Shown here one piece after another: positions 40,455 through 48,571 of a stretch of 64,000 bases of DNA. Each line of letters begins with the position of its first letter. Position 1 is the first letter of the stretch. The translations under genes and the position numbers were made by a program. The stretch lies in assembly GCA_963819115.1 (NCBI GenBank), contig CAWFUR010000011.1, forward strand, positions 248,001-312,000, written 5' to 3'. The notes under the pieces were generated by a model that saw nothing but the letters and a program-made list of their open reading frames with translations, had not been told where the DNA came from and ran no database searches. The DNA is from JACVRW01 sp963819115 (GTDB lineage Bacteria > Actinomycetota > Thermoleophilia > Solirubrobacterales > Thermoleophilaceae).

Positions 40455-40838
40455 ATGACGCGCCCCCGCTTCGTGCAGTGGCTGAAGGGCTACGAGCGGG
40501 CCTGGCGCACCGCGGGCACCACCTCGCTCGCGGCGCTGTTCGCGCCCCGGGCCACGTACCGGATGTCTCCCTACGAGGAGCCCGTCATCGGCCTCGACGC
40601 GATCGCGGCGCTCTGGGAGAGGGAGCGCGACGGACCCGGCGAGGGCTTCCGCATGAGCTCCGAGGTGATCGCCGTGGAGGGCGACACCGGGGTGGCCCGA
40701 GTGAAGGTGAACTACGAGGTGGGCGACGTGCCCGAGTACCTCGACCTATGGATCGTGCGCTTCGACGGCACCGGCGTGTGCGTCGAGTTCGAGGAGTGGC
40801 CCTTCTGGCTGGAGCGCCCCACCGGCGCCCCCCGCTGA
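40455..40838 (+). CDS. NTF2-like (SnoaL-type) protein
   Basis: From ATG 40455 the product has 127 residues. FVQWLKGYERAWRTAGTTSLAALFAPRATY is typical of an NTF2-like start, followed by SPYEEPVIGLDAIAALWERERDGP and the strands VEGDTGVARVKVNYE. An earlier in-frame ATG at 40392 would add 21 residues of poor coding quality. Function unknown; the fold forms a ligand cavity. Confidence 0.75.
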   Translation: MTRPRFVQWLKGYERAWRTAGTTSLAALFAPRATYRMSPYEEPVIGLDAIAALWERERDGPGEGFRMSSEVIAVEGDTGVARVKVNYEVGDVPEYLDLWIVRFDGTGVCVEFEEWPFWLERPTGAPR

Positions 40839-40871
40839 TCAGTCGATCAGGCGCATCTCCATCCGGTTCAC

Positions 40872-41124
40872 GGCCACGCGGCACCGCGAGGACATCCGCT
40901 TCGAGCCCCAGGAGTACCTCGACGCCGGCCACCGCGTGGTGGTGCTCGCGGGCCTGGTCGGGCGCGGCAGGGCGAGTGGGGTGGGCGTGGAGCGCACCTG
41001 GGCCTACGTCTGGACGGTGCGCGACGGCGGGGCGCTCAGGATGGAGGGCTACGCGGACCGGGCCGAGGCGCTGGCGGCCGCGGGCCTGGACACGGCCTGG
41101 CGAGGAGCGCAGCCTGATCGGTGA
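40872..41124 (+). pseudogene. SnoaL-like protein remnant (5' truncated)
   Basis: The frame reads RHREDIRFEPQEYLDAGHRV, then VVLAGLVGRGRASGVGVER, TWAYVWTVRDG and EGYADRAEALAAAGLDTAW, which is the second half of an actinobacterial SnoaL-like protein. The first half and start codon are missing; the first possible start is GTG 40936. Its last codons are supplied by the repeat pair that begins at 41099. I read it as a decayed paralog. Confidence 0.65.
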
Positions 41125-41194
41125 TCAGGCGAGCACCGCAGCCATGTCAGGAGCGCAGCCTGATCGGTGATCAGGCGAGCACCGCAGCCATGTC
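41099..41194 (+). repeat. Tandem pair of palindromic repeats, T subtype (copies 11 and 12)
   Basis: Two nearly identical units with a 46-bp period: GGCGAGGAGCGCA, stem GCCTGATC GGT GATCAGGC, then GAGCACCGCAGCCATGTC. The C-to-T change in the left arm is matched by G-to-A in the right arm compared with the main type. The right end lies 1 nt from the stop of the next minus-strand gene. Confidence 0.92.
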
Positions 41195-41195
41195 G

Positions 41196-42332
41196 TCAGA
41201 GCTGCGCGGTGTCCGTCGGGAGGCCGAGCAGGAGCCGCCCGGTGAGCTCCCACGTCGACGGTGAGATCAGCATGTGCTGGGTGGCCGTGTGCATGTCGCG
41301 GAAGCGGCGCTGCAGCGGACTGCGGGCGTAGATCGAGGATCCACCGCCCAGCTCGTAGCACGTGTCCACCACGCCGGCGGACGTGCGCACGGCGTGCGTT
41401 GCGGCAAGGCGCAGCGAGGCGCGCACATCCGTGTCCGTCTCACCGCTCGCCTCGGCCACCGCGTAGCCGCGGTCCAGCTCCTCCATCATCAGCGCCCGGG
41501 CGGAGCGCAGCGACGCCTCGGCCCTGGCCGTGTCGGCCTGCACCGCCTGCCGCTCGGCCAGCTTGCGCCGGCTTCCCTCGGGGGTCTTGGCCCCGGCCAG
41601 CTCGAGCAGGTCGTCCATCGCCCCCCGGGCGATGCCCAGCGCCACCCCGGCGATGCCCACAGCCAGCAGCCCGAAGAGAGGGAAGGCGTATAGCGCGCCC
41701 TCGTGGCGCGGCGTGGCTCCGATCACCGCGGCCGACCGCGACGCCGGCGCGCGGCCGCCGGTCACGGAGATGTCGTGGCTTCCGGTGCCGCAGAGGCCGG
41801 CCACGGTCCAGGTGTCGTGGATCTCCACGTCGTCGCGGGGGAAGATCACCAGCCGGAGCTCCGGCTGGCCCGCGCCGATCTCGGTGATGCAGCCGCCCAT
41901 CAGCCAGTCGCAGAACGGGCTGCCGCTGGCGAACGGCCAGCGGCCGGTCACGTCCAGCACGCCCCCCTCGGCCACCGCCCGGCCGCGCGGGGCGAACACC
42001 CCGCCCACGGCCGTGCCCGCCTTGCCGTAGATCTCCCGCGCCGCGTCCTCGTCCAGGTAGCCGCCCAGCACGCCGCTCGTGGCCGTCACGGCCAGGCACC
42101 AGCCGGCGCTGGCGTCGGCGCGGGCCAGTGCCTCCACGTTCTCCACGAGCGTGCGTGGCGTGGCCTCGGCGCCGCCGATCTCGCGCGGCACGCAGAGGCG
42201 GAACAGGTCCGCGCGGCGCATCGCGTCCACCACCTCCGGGGCGAGCCGCCGCTCGCGCTCCGACCGCTCGGCGTGCTCCGCGGCAAGGGCCGCGGACTCG
42301 TGGACTTCCCCCGGTGCGTCGGACACGGCCAT
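41196..42332 (-). CDS. Acyl-CoA dehydrogenase-fold flavoprotein (HsaA-like monooxygenase group)
   Basis: The 378-residue protein has the ACAD fold (RLCVPREIGGAEATPRTLVE, GVLDVTGRWPFASGSPFCDW) but lacks the YEGT/Glu catalytic segment of true dehydrogenases. It ends RRFRDMHTATQHMLISPSTWELTGRLLLG, typical of group D flavin monooxygenases such as HsaA and of DszC-like proteins. It would hydroxylate a substrate using reduced flavin from a partner reductase, which is not encoded nearby. Its start touches the stop of the GNAT gene, with which it overlaps by one base. Confidence 0.82.
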   Translation of the reverse strand: MAVSDAPGEVHESAALAAEHAERSERERRLAPEVVDAMRRADLFRLCVPREIGGAEATPRTLVENVEALARADASAGWCLAVTATSGVLGGYLDEDAAREIYGKAGTAVGGVFAPRGRAVAEGGVLDVTGRWPFASGSPFCDWLMGGCITEIGAGQPELRLVIFPRDDVEIHDTWTVAGLCGTGSHDISVTGGRAPASRSAAVIGATPRHEGALYAFPLFGLLAVGIAGVALGIARGAMDDLLELAGAKTPEGSRRKLAERQAVQADTARAEASLRSARALMMEELDRGYAVAEASGETDTDVRASLRLAATHAVRTSAGVVDTCYELGGGSSIYARSPLQRRFRDMHTATQHMLISPSTWELTGRLLLGLPTDTAQL

Positions 42333-42760
42333 CAGGCCGGGGGGAGGTTACGGACGTAGCGCCGCACCTTCACGTCGTCCTCATAGCCGGCGGACCGCCA
42401 GAAGGCGCGGGCCAGGTCGTCGTCGGCGCCAAGGAGGGCGGTCACGCGCCGGGCGCCGCGCTCGCGCAGCCGGCGATGCCCCTCATCGGCCAGGGCGCGC
42501 CCGATCCCTCGCCGGCGGTGCCCGGGGAGCACCGCAAGGCGGTAGACGTTGCCCCGCCAGCCGTCCCACGCCGCCACCAGGGCGCCCACCACCAGCCCAT
42601 CCACCTCGGCCACGAGCAGCGCGCCGGGGTCGTGCTCGATCAGGCCGTTCACGGCCTTCGGGGTGTCCTCGGTCACCGCCGCCGCGGTCCGGGCCACTCC
42701 CCAGAGGTCGAGCACCGCGTCCACGTCCGTGGGGGTGGCCGGTCGCACCACCGCGTTCAT
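42332..42760 (-). CDS. GNAT-family N-acetyltransferase
   Basis: The 142-residue enzyme has GNAT signatures: VRPATPTDVDAVLDLW at the start, LLVAEVDGLVVGALVAAWDG as strand beta4, VLPGHRRRGIGRALADEGH as the acetyl-CoA-binding motif A, and AFWRSAGYEDD at the end. The acceptor is unknown. ATG 42760 overlaps the stop of the BKACE gene by 4 nt, so three minus-strand genes here form one operon. Confidence 0.88.
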   Translation of the reverse strand: MNAVVRPATPTDVDAVLDLWGVARTAAAVTEDTPKAVNGLIEHDPGALLVAEVDGLVVGALVAAWDGWRGNVYRLAVLPGHRRRGIGRALADEGHRRLRERGARRVTALLGADDDLARAFWRSAGYEDDVKVRRYVRNLPPA

Positions 42761-43497
42761 GCGCCCAACATCTCCACGGCCGCGGCCACAAGATCCGCGT
42801 TCCCGCGGGCGCGCGCGCCGTCCGGAAGCGTGGTGGCGTCCTCGAGGCCCGCCCGCACGCTGCGCCCGCGCGCCGCGGCCACGCGGATCACATCCCAGGT
42901 GGCGGGGCCGTAGCCGTGATGGAAGCGCTCGTCCTCCACCTCCCCGGCGTCCAGCGCCCTGTCGATGGCCGCCGCCGTGCGCTGGGCCTCCAGCGGGTCG
43001 GAATCCTGGGGCTCCACCAGCACCCTCACCAGCGGCGAGCCGAGGGTGCCTCGGAGGAGGGTGGCCACGTCGTCCTCGGTCCACACGCCGGCCTCCACGC
43101 CGATCCCGGCGCGGCGCAGGGCGGCGGCCAGGCGTCTCGCCCCCTTCTCGGAGAGGTTCACCGAGGCGTAGTCGGGCCGCTCTCGCAGCGCCCCCCAACC
43201 GGCCACCAGATCCTCGCGCCTCCTTGGGTTCCCACCCGCGATCCACAGTCCCGTGCCCACTCCCACCGGCACCCCCGGGCAGGCGGTCCGGACCGCGGCG
43301 AGCGCGGCCTCCACGTGAGCGCCATCCAGCGTCTCCCGGCCCTCGCCGTCGCGCGGGTGCAGGTGCAGCGCGAACGCGCCGGCGGCCACGGCCTCGGCGG
43401 CCTCGGCCGCCAGCTCATCCGGCGTGATCGGCACGGCCGGGTGCTCGTCGCGCCCACGCCCACCGTTCAGGCACGCCTTGACGCCCGGACCGCTCAT
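42757..43497 (-). CDS. BKACE-family (DUF849) beta-keto acid cleavage enzyme
   Basis: The 246-residue TIM-barrel protein has KACLNGGRGRDEHPAVPITPDELA at the start and ALHLHPRDGEGRETLDG, where the two His bind zinc in BKACE enzymes, then PDYASVNLSEKG. These enzymes condense a beta-keto acid with acetyl-CoA to give acetoacetate and a new CoA ester. It is shorter than the 270-310 residues usual in the family. The natural substrate is unknown. Confidence 0.82.
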   Translation of the reverse strand: MSGPGVKACLNGGRGRDEHPAVPITPDELAAEAAEAVAAGAFALHLHPRDGEGRETLDGAHVEAALAAVRTACPGVPVGVGTGLWIAGGNPRRREDLVAGWGALRERPDYASVNLSEKGARRLAAALRRAGIGVEAGVWTEDDVATLLRGTLGSPLVRVLVEPQDSDPLEAQRTAAAIDRALDAGEVEDERFHHGYGPATWDVIRVAAARGRSVRAGLEDATTLPDGARARGNADLVAAAVEMLGA

Positions 43498-43505
43498 GGC
43501 GGACG

Positions 43506-43529
43506 ACTGTACGCGCACGCCGTGATACT
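43506..43529. promoter_or_regulatory. Divergent candidate -10 hexamers for BKACE and folP
   Basis: On the minus strand TACAGT (43506-43511) ends 8 nt before the BKACE ATG at 43497. On the plus strand GATACT (43524-43529) ends 7 nt before the folP ATG at 43537. Confidence 0.4.
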
Positions 43530-43536
43530 GCGGCAG

Positions 43537-44334
43537 ATGGAAACCCCGACCGTCATGGGAATCGTGAACGCCACTCCCGACTCCTTCTCCGACGGCGGCC
43601 GCTACCTCGATCGCGACGCCGCGGTGGAGCACGGGCTCGGGCTCGGGCGCGACGGCGCGGCGGTGCTCGACGTGGGCGGGGAGTCCTCGCGGCCCGGCGC
43701 GGAGCCGGTGGGGGAGGCGGAGGAGCTGGACCGCGTCCTGCCCGTGGTGGAGCAGCTCGCGGCGGCCGGTGAGCGCGTTTCCGTGGACACCACCAAGCTT
43801 GCCGTGGCCCGCGCCGCCCTGGCGGCCGGGGCCACGATCGTGAACGACGTGTCGGCCTTCCGCGCCGATCCCGGAATGGCCGCGCTGGTGGCCGAGTCCG
43901 GCGCCGGCTGCTGCCTGGTGCACATGCGGGGCGAGCCGCGCACGATGCACCACGACCCGAGCTACGGGGACGTGGTCTCGGAGGTGAAGGCGTTCCTGGA
44001 GGAGCGTCTCGCGTTCGCCGTGGGCGAGGGAATTGCCGAGGATCGCGTCTGGCTCGATCCGGGCATCGGCTTCGGCAAGAACGTGGACCACAACCTGGAG
44101 CTGCTGCGCCGCCTCGGCGAGATCGTGGCCATCGGCCGGCCGGTGGTGGTGGGCACCTCGCGCAAGAGCTTCCTGGGCAAGCTCGCCGGGGGACGGGACG
44201 CGGACGACCGGCTTCCCGGGACCATCGCCACCAACGTGATGGCGCTCGAGCGGGGGGCGTCGGTCTTCCGGGTCCACGACGTACGCGCCGTGGCCGATGC
44301 CCTGAGGGTGGCCGCTGCTACGGTCGGCCCATGA
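43537..44334 (+). CDS. folP: Dihydropteroate synthase
   Basis: The 265-residue TIM-barrel enzyme joins pABA to 6-hydroxymethyl-dihydropterin pyrophosphate in folate synthesis. Signatures are VMGIVNATPDSFSDGG, DVGGESSRPGA, SVDTTKLAVARAAL, ATIVNDVSAFRADPGM and LDPGIGFGK followed by VGTSRKSFLG. The N-terminus is short; a GTG at 43522 would add five residues. It starts a folP-folB-folK operon with 4-nt overlaps. Confidence 0.95.
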   Translation: METPTVMGIVNATPDSFSDGGRYLDRDAAVEHGLGLGRDGAAVLDVGGESSRPGAEPVGEAEELDRVLPVVEQLAAAGERVSVDTTKLAVARAALAAGATIVNDVSAFRADPGMAALVAESGAGCCLVHMRGEPRTMHHDPSYGDVVSEVKAFLEERLAFAVGEGIAEDRVWLDPGIGFGKNVDHNLELLRRLGEIVAIGRPVVVGTSRKSFLGKLAGGRDADDRLPGTIATNVMALERGASVFRVHDVRAVADALRVAAATVGP

Positions 44335-44780
44335 CCTCTGAGTCCAACCCGAACGACCCGGAAGACGACTTCGAGGAGCTGGACGACGACGACCTCGACG
44401 ACGAGTCGGCACATACCGCCCCCGCGGTGACAATCGAGGTGAACGGCCTCTCGCTCTACACCCGGCACGGTGTGAGCGCGGAGGAGCGCGAGCTCGGGCA
44501 GCGGCTGGTGTTCGACGTGGTGTTCGAGCTCGACGAGTGCGACGCCACCGTCACGGACCGGGTGGAGGACACGATCAACTACGCCGAGGTCTGCGAGCAG
44601 GTGGCGCTGGCCGCGCAGGAGCGCTCGTACCGCACGCTGGAGCGCCTCTGCACCGCGGTGGCCGACCGCCTGATCGATCGCTTCGGAGCCGAGTCCGTGC
44701 GGGTCAAGGCGGCGAAGCCCGAGCCGCCGATCCCGCTGCCCGTGGACGAGGTGTCGGTGGAGGTCTGGAAGCAGGCTTGA
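44331..44780 (+). CDS. folB: Dihydroneopterin aldolase with acidic N-terminal extension
   Basis: Residues about 33-149 form the FolB fold: IEVNGLSLYTRHGVSAEERELG, VEDTINYAEVCEQVALAAQE, YRTLERLCTAVADRLI and VRVKAAKPEPPIPLPVDEVSVEV, including the conserved Tyr, Glu and Lys region. About 30 extra N-terminal residues are very acidic (a DDFEELDDDDLDDES run), which is unusual for FolB. The start overlaps the folP stop (ATGA). Confidence 0.92.
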   Translation: MTSESNPNDPEDDFEELDDDDLDDESAHTAPAVTIEVNGLSLYTRHGVSAEERELGQRLVFDVVFELDECDATVTDRVEDTINYAEVCEQVALAAQERSYRTLERLCTAVADRLIDRFGAESVRVKAAKPEPPIPLPVDEVSVEVWKQA

Positions 44781-45262
44781 CGGGGTACCTCGGCCTCGGC
44801 TCCAACGAGGGCGACCGCATCGCGCGGCTGCGCGATGCGCGCGCGGCGCTCAGCGCCCACGGCATCGAGGTCACGGCCTCCTCCTCGGTCTACGAGACCG
44901 CCCCCCAGGGCGAGGTGCTCGACCAGCCGGACTTCCTGAACGCGGTGCTGCGGATCGACACCGAGCTCGGACCGGAGGAGCTGCTGAGCGCGTGCAAGGA
45001 GATCGAGCTCGAGCTGGGACGCGTCCCGGGGGGGCCGCGCCACGGCCCCCGCCCGGTGGACGTGGACGTGCTGCTGCTGGGGCCGCTCGAGCACCGGTCC
45101 GAGCGGCTGACGCTTCCGCACCGCGACCTCGCCGCGCGTCGCTTCGTGCTCGAGCCGCTGCTGGAGATCGACCCCGCGCTCGAGCTGCCCGATGGCACGC
45201 GCCTCGCTCCCCGGCTCGCCGATGTGGCGGACCAGCGCGTCGTGCGCCGCGAGCCCCTCTGA
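44777..45262 (+). CDS. folK: 6-hydroxymethyl-7,8-dihydropterin pyrophosphokinase
   Basis: The 161-residue HPPK transfers pyrophosphate from ATP to hydroxymethyl-dihydropterin. YLGLGSNEGDRIARLRDA is the family start, SSVYETAPQG and DFLNAVLRIDTEL follow, and RHGPRPVDVDVLLLG is the metal-binding signature. It starts at TTG 44777, which overlaps the folB stop (TTGA). A terminator lies downstream. Confidence 0.94.
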   Translation: MTGYLGLGSNEGDRIARLRDARAALSAHGIEVTASSSVYETAPQGEVLDQPDFLNAVLRIDTELGPEELLSACKEIELELGRVPGGPRHGPRPVDVDVLLLGPLEHRSERLTLPHRDLAARRFVLEPLLEIDPALELPDGTRLAPRLADVADQRVVRREPL

Positions 45263-45280
45263 CCCCTTTACCCGCGGCTT

Positions 45281-45307
45281 AAAAACACCCCCCATGCGGG
45301 GGGTTTG
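45281..45307 (+). terminator. Hairpin terminator after the folate operon
   Basis: ACCCCCC (45287-45293) pairs with GGGGGGT (45298-45304) around ATGC. It is flanked by AAAAAC on the left and TTTG on the right, so the structure looks like an intrinsic terminator and can work in both directions. Confidence 0.75.
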
Positions 45308-45356
45308 GGCTCCGCGCCCGTTCCATCACGCTGCCCGCTGAGCCAACCTGCGGGGC

Positions 45357-45581
45357 ATGGAGAACACGCTCGAGCTCGCCACCTTCCGCGGCAACGACGA
45401 GGCCTGCCTCGTGGAAGCCGCGCTGGCCTGCCGCGCCTGCCTGTCGGGCGACGTGGAGTGGTCTCTCATGGTGGATGAGTTCGAGGGCGAGGTGGAGTGC
45501 CGCTGCCGCGACTGCGGCTATGCCCGCATCGTCTCCCTCACCTCCGAGCAGACGCTGCGGCTCTCGCTCCAGCCCGCCTGA
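45357..45581 (+). CDS. Small cysteine-rich, possible zinc-ribbon protein
   Basis: The 74-residue product has two Cys clusters, ACRACLSG and VECRCRDCGY, spaced about 20 residues apart, which would suit a small zinc ribbon. Acidic segments surround them. I do not know the family. It lies just upstream of a histidine kinase gene, 26 nt away, and may be cotranscribed with it. Confidence 0.6.
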   Translation: MENTLELATFRGNDEACLVEAALACRACLSGDVEWSLMVDEFEGEVECRCRDCGYARIVSLTSEQTLRLSLQPA

Positions 45582-45607
45582 GTCCCCCCGCCCGGTACAA
45601 AGGGGGT

Positions 45608-46741
45608 ATGGCCGAAGCCGCCTCCGCGCAGCGCACCGATGCCCTTGACGTGATCGTCGAGCTCATCTCGGGCATGGACGAGCGCCCGAGGCCGGACGGG
45701 CAGGGCTTCTACGACCGGCTCTGCGTGGCGCTCTGCCGGCAGGCGTCGATGCGGCGTGCCGGGCTCATGCTCTACGACGAGCGCCGGCGGCTCGTCGTGC
45801 CGGTGGGTAGTCACGGACTCGACGCCGAGCTCCTGGCCGGCGTCTACGGGAGCCTCGAGGAGACGCCGATCGCGCAGGTGGCGCTCGCCGAGGACCGCGT
45901 GGTCCAGGTATCCGATCGCCTGGAGGAGTGGGTGCCGCCGCGGTACGCGGACTTCGCCGAGCTCACCACGCTCACCTGCACGCCCGTGGCCGCCGGCGGT
46001 CGCGCGCTCGGGGTGATCTTCGCCGACCGCGGGGGCGAGCAGTTCGAGCTCACCGCCGAGGAGCGCCACGCCATGTGGACGCTGGGCAAGACCGCCGCGC
46101 TGGCGGCCAGCGTCCGCATCGCCACAAACACGCAGGGGCAGGCACGGCTGCTCCAGGCCCGCATCGATCTCGCGCGCGAGATCCACGAGCGCGTGGTGCA
46201 GCGGCTCTTCGGCATCTCGCTGGCGCTCGGGTCCGAGCAGGGCCTCAGTGACGAGGCCCGCCGCCGCTGCGCGGACGAGATGCAGGCCGCGCTTGGGGAC
46301 CTGCGCGACGCGCTGTCGCGGCCGCTCGCTCCGGCGGTGATCGATACCGGCGCCACCCTGCGGGCCGAGCTGGAACGGCTGTCCGCCCACCAGGAGGACC
46401 TGCCGCTGGAGGTGCGCTGGCCCGAGGACATGGAGTTGCCGCCCGAGCTCGACCCGATCGCGCAGTCCGTGCTCGCCGAGGCGCTGCGCAACGCTCGCAA
46501 GCACGCGCGGCCGACGTGGGTGCACGTGGACGTGAAGATCAGCGCGGACACGTTCGCGCTCGAGGTCCGCAACGACGGTGCGGTGCGAAGCACCCGCGGC
46601 ACGGGGATGGGGCTGCGGCTGGCGGCGGTGGAGGCGCTCCAGCGCGGCGGGTTCGTGGAGTTCGGGCCCGACGGCGACGACTGGCGCGTCCGCCTCGTGA
46701 TGCCCCTGCGCGAGGGCGAGGACGGGGACGAGCCCGAGTGA
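45608..46741 (+). CDS. GAF-domain sensor histidine kinase (NarX/DesK type)
   Basis: The 377-residue protein has a GAF domain at about residues 20-165 (RRAGLMLYDERRRLVVPVGS, LTCTPVAAGGRALGVIFADR) and no membrane helix, so it senses a cytosolic ligand. The HisKA_3 phosphoacceptor is LAREIHERVVQRLFGISLAL. The ATPase domain has the N-box EALRNARKHARP and G-box GTGMGLRLAAVEAL. It overlaps the response-regulator gene by 4 nt (GTGA). Confidence 0.88.
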   Translation: MAEAASAQRTDALDVIVELISGMDERPRPDGQGFYDRLCVALCRQASMRRAGLMLYDERRRLVVPVGSHGLDAELLAGVYGSLEETPIAQVALAEDRVVQVSDRLEEWVPPRYADFAELTTLTCTPVAAGGRALGVIFADRGGEQFELTAEERHAMWTLGKTAALAASVRIATNTQGQARLLQARIDLAREIHERVVQRLFGISLALGSEQGLSDEARRRCADEMQAALGDLRDALSRPLAPAVIDTGATLRAELERLSAHQEDLPLEVRWPEDMELPPELDPIAQSVLAEALRNARKHARPTWVHVDVKISADTFALEVRNDGAVRSTRGTGMGLRLAAVEALQRGGFVEFGPDGDDWRVRLVMPLREGEDGDEPE

Positions 46742-47343
46742 GTCCCGAGCGCAACCTGCGTGTGCTGGTGGTGGACGACCACGACGTGGTGCACTGGGGA
46801 TTCAGGCTGCTCCTGGCCGAGCAGTCCTGGGTGGAGCGCTGCCTGGCGGCCACCGGGGTGGAGGAGGCCCTGGCCCTGGCGCGCCGCTACGAGCCGCACG
46901 TGGCGCTTGTGGACCTGTTCCTGGGCGAGGAGTCCGGGGCGGAGGTGTGTGAAGCGATCCGCCGCGAGTCGCCCGGCACGCGCGTGCTGCTCATCTCCGG
47001 CGCGGGCTGGATCTCGCCCCAGGCGGCGCGCGCGGCGGGCGCGTCGGGCTTCGTGTCGAAGGACCGCTCGGCCCAGGACGTGGCCGCGGCGGTGCGGGAC
47101 GTGGGCCGCGGGCTCACCGTGTTCGCGCCCCGCCCCGAGCAGCCCTCGGTGGCGCTTTCGGAGCGCGAGCGGGAGGTGCTGGCGCTGATGGCGTCGGGCA
47201 GCACAAACCGCGAGATCGCCGACAGGCTGTTCCTCTCTCCGCACACGGTGAAGGAGCACACGAGCGCGGTGTACCGAAAGCTCCACGTTCGCAATCGCGC
47301 CGAGGCGGTTCAGCGGGCCGAGCGGCTAGGCCTCACCGTCTGA
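46738..47343 (+). CDS. NarL/LuxR-family response regulator
   Basis: The 201-residue regulator has a receiver domain with acidic DDHD at residues 13-16, the phosphoacceptor Asp in HVALVDLFLGEESGAEV, and Lys in GFVSKDRSA. The LuxR HTH is SEREREVLALMASGSTNREI with LFLSPHTVKEHTSAVYRKL. It is the cognate partner of the kinase encoded immediately before. Target genes are unknown; the fatty-acid operon starts 211 nt downstream. Confidence 0.92.
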   Translation: MSPERNLRVLVVDDHDVVHWGFRLLLAEQSWVERCLAATGVEEALALARRYEPHVALVDLFLGEESGAEVCEAIRRESPGTRVLLISGAGWISPQAARAAGASGFVSKDRSAQDVAAAVRDVGRGLTVFAPRPEQPSVALSEREREVLALMASGSTNREIADRLFLSPHTVKEHTSAVYRKLHVRNRAEAVQRAERLGLTV

Positions 47344-47553
47344 TCGGCGGCGATCGCAGCACGGTCTGGCGAGGTGCCGGCCGGCTCGGCCTGCACCTCC
47401 ACCCCCTGTACGCGAGGGCGAGCGCCAGCGCTCGGCGTTGGTGGACCAGGGGGCGCGGAACAGGCGGACCAGGGCGGTCGCACTTTTCCAGTCACGGCCG
47501 CCGGAGGCCAGGACGATTCGTGATACTGGCCGGCTGGGAGGCCGATCCAACCG

Positions 47554-48306
47554 ATGGCAACAGAGGAACAGCCGGCGGCGCCGCGAGGCGCCGCGCTCGT
47601 GACCGGGGCGTCGCGGGGAATCGGTGCGGCGATCGCCCGCACGCTGGCCGCCGACGGCCGACCCGTGGGCGTGAACTACGTGGAGCGCGGTGACGCGGCG
47701 GACGCGGTGGTGGACGAGATCGTGGCCGCCGGCGGACGGGCGGTGGCGCTTCAGGCCGACGTGTCCGATCCCTCGGCCGCGGACCCGCTGCTCGAGCGGG
47801 CCGAGGAGGAGCTCGGGGCGCCCGTGCTCGTGCTGGTGAACAACGCCGGCGTGCGCGCCGACAACCTCTCGCCCGCGATGGAGGACGAGGAGTGGCAGCG
47901 CGTGCTGGACACGAACCTCTCCGCCGCCTTCCGCACCACCCGGAGGGCGCTGCGGGCCATGATGAAGGCGCGCTACGGACGGGTGGTCAACGTGGCCTCG
48001 GTGGTGGGCCAGCGGGCCAGCCCGGGGCAGGCCAACTATGCGGCTGCGAAGGCGGGCCTGGTGGCCTTCACCAAGACCGTGGCCGCCGAGGTGGCCAGGC
48101 GCGGCGTTACCGTCAACGCGGTGGCTCCCGGCTTTGTGGAGACGGACATGACCACCGGCGTGGATCCGCGCCTGCTTGAGTTGGTGCCGGCCCGCCGACT
48201 GGGTACCCCGGAGGAGGTGGCCGCGTGTGTGCGCTTCCTGGCGTCAGACGACGCGAGCTATGTGACCGGGGCCGTGCTGACCGTGGACGGCGGCCTGACC
48301 GCCTGA
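47554..48306 (+). CDS. fabG: 3-oxoacyl-[acyl-carrier-protein] reductase
   Basis: The 250-residue SDR has ALVTGASRGIGAAIARTLA, NNAGVRADN, VNVASVVGQRASPGQANYAAAKAGLV (Ser, Tyr and Lys) and VAPGFVETDM. It reduces 3-ketoacyl-ACP with NADPH. It opens a fabG-acpP-fabF-fabI cluster, so its role in chain elongation is well supported. The 210 nt upstream hold no gene I can support; the operon promoter should be there. Confidence 0.94.
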   Translation: MATEEQPAAPRGAALVTGASRGIGAAIARTLAADGRPVGVNYVERGDAADAVVDEIVAAGGRAVALQADVSDPSAADPLLERAEEELGAPVLVLVNNAGVRADNLSPAMEDEEWQRVLDTNLSAAFRTTRRALRAMMKARYGRVVNVASVVGQRASPGQANYAAAKAGLVAFTKTVAAEVARRGVTVNAVAPGFVETDMTTGVDPRLLELVPARRLGTPEEVAACVRFLASDDASYVTGAVLTVDGGLTA

Positions 48307-48322
48307 ACCAAAGGAGGACGCA

Positions 48323-48571
48323 GTGTCGACCACAGTGACGAGGGAAGTGCTCGAGCAGCGGGTGTTCGCCGCGCTCGAGGAGTTCGGGGCCGAGCCCGAC
48401 CAGATCGGGCCCGACGCCGACTTCGAGTCCCTGGACGTTGATTCGCTCGACCTGGTGGAGCTGGCCCAGATCGTGGAGGACGAGTACGGGGTCAAGCTCG
48501 GCGCCGAGGACCTGGAGAAGATCAAGACCGTCCGGCAGGCGGTGGACCTGGTGATGCAGAAGCTCTCGTGA
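48323..48571 (+). CDS. acpP: Acyl carrier protein
   Basis: The 82-residue ACP carries the phosphopantetheine Ser in DVDSLDLVELAQIVEDEYGV. Its acidic four-helix pattern and size are typical. AAAGGAGG precedes the GTG start with good spacing. It lies between fabG and fabF. Confidence 0.95.
   Translation: MSTTVTREVLEQRVFAALEEFGAEPDQIGPDADFESLDVDSLDLVELAQIVEDEYGVKLGAEDLEKIKTVRQAVDLVMQKLS

Noticed and set aside
41099..41194. Short CRISPR-like array
   Set aside because: Only two units, which abut without spacers. The same unit occurs singly across the window, and no cas genes are present.
47344..47553. Small gene between the response regulator and fabG
   Set aside because: Frames on both strands are Pro/Ala/Arg-rich without known motifs. 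The region more likely holds the fab promoter, though no convincing -35/-10 pair was found.
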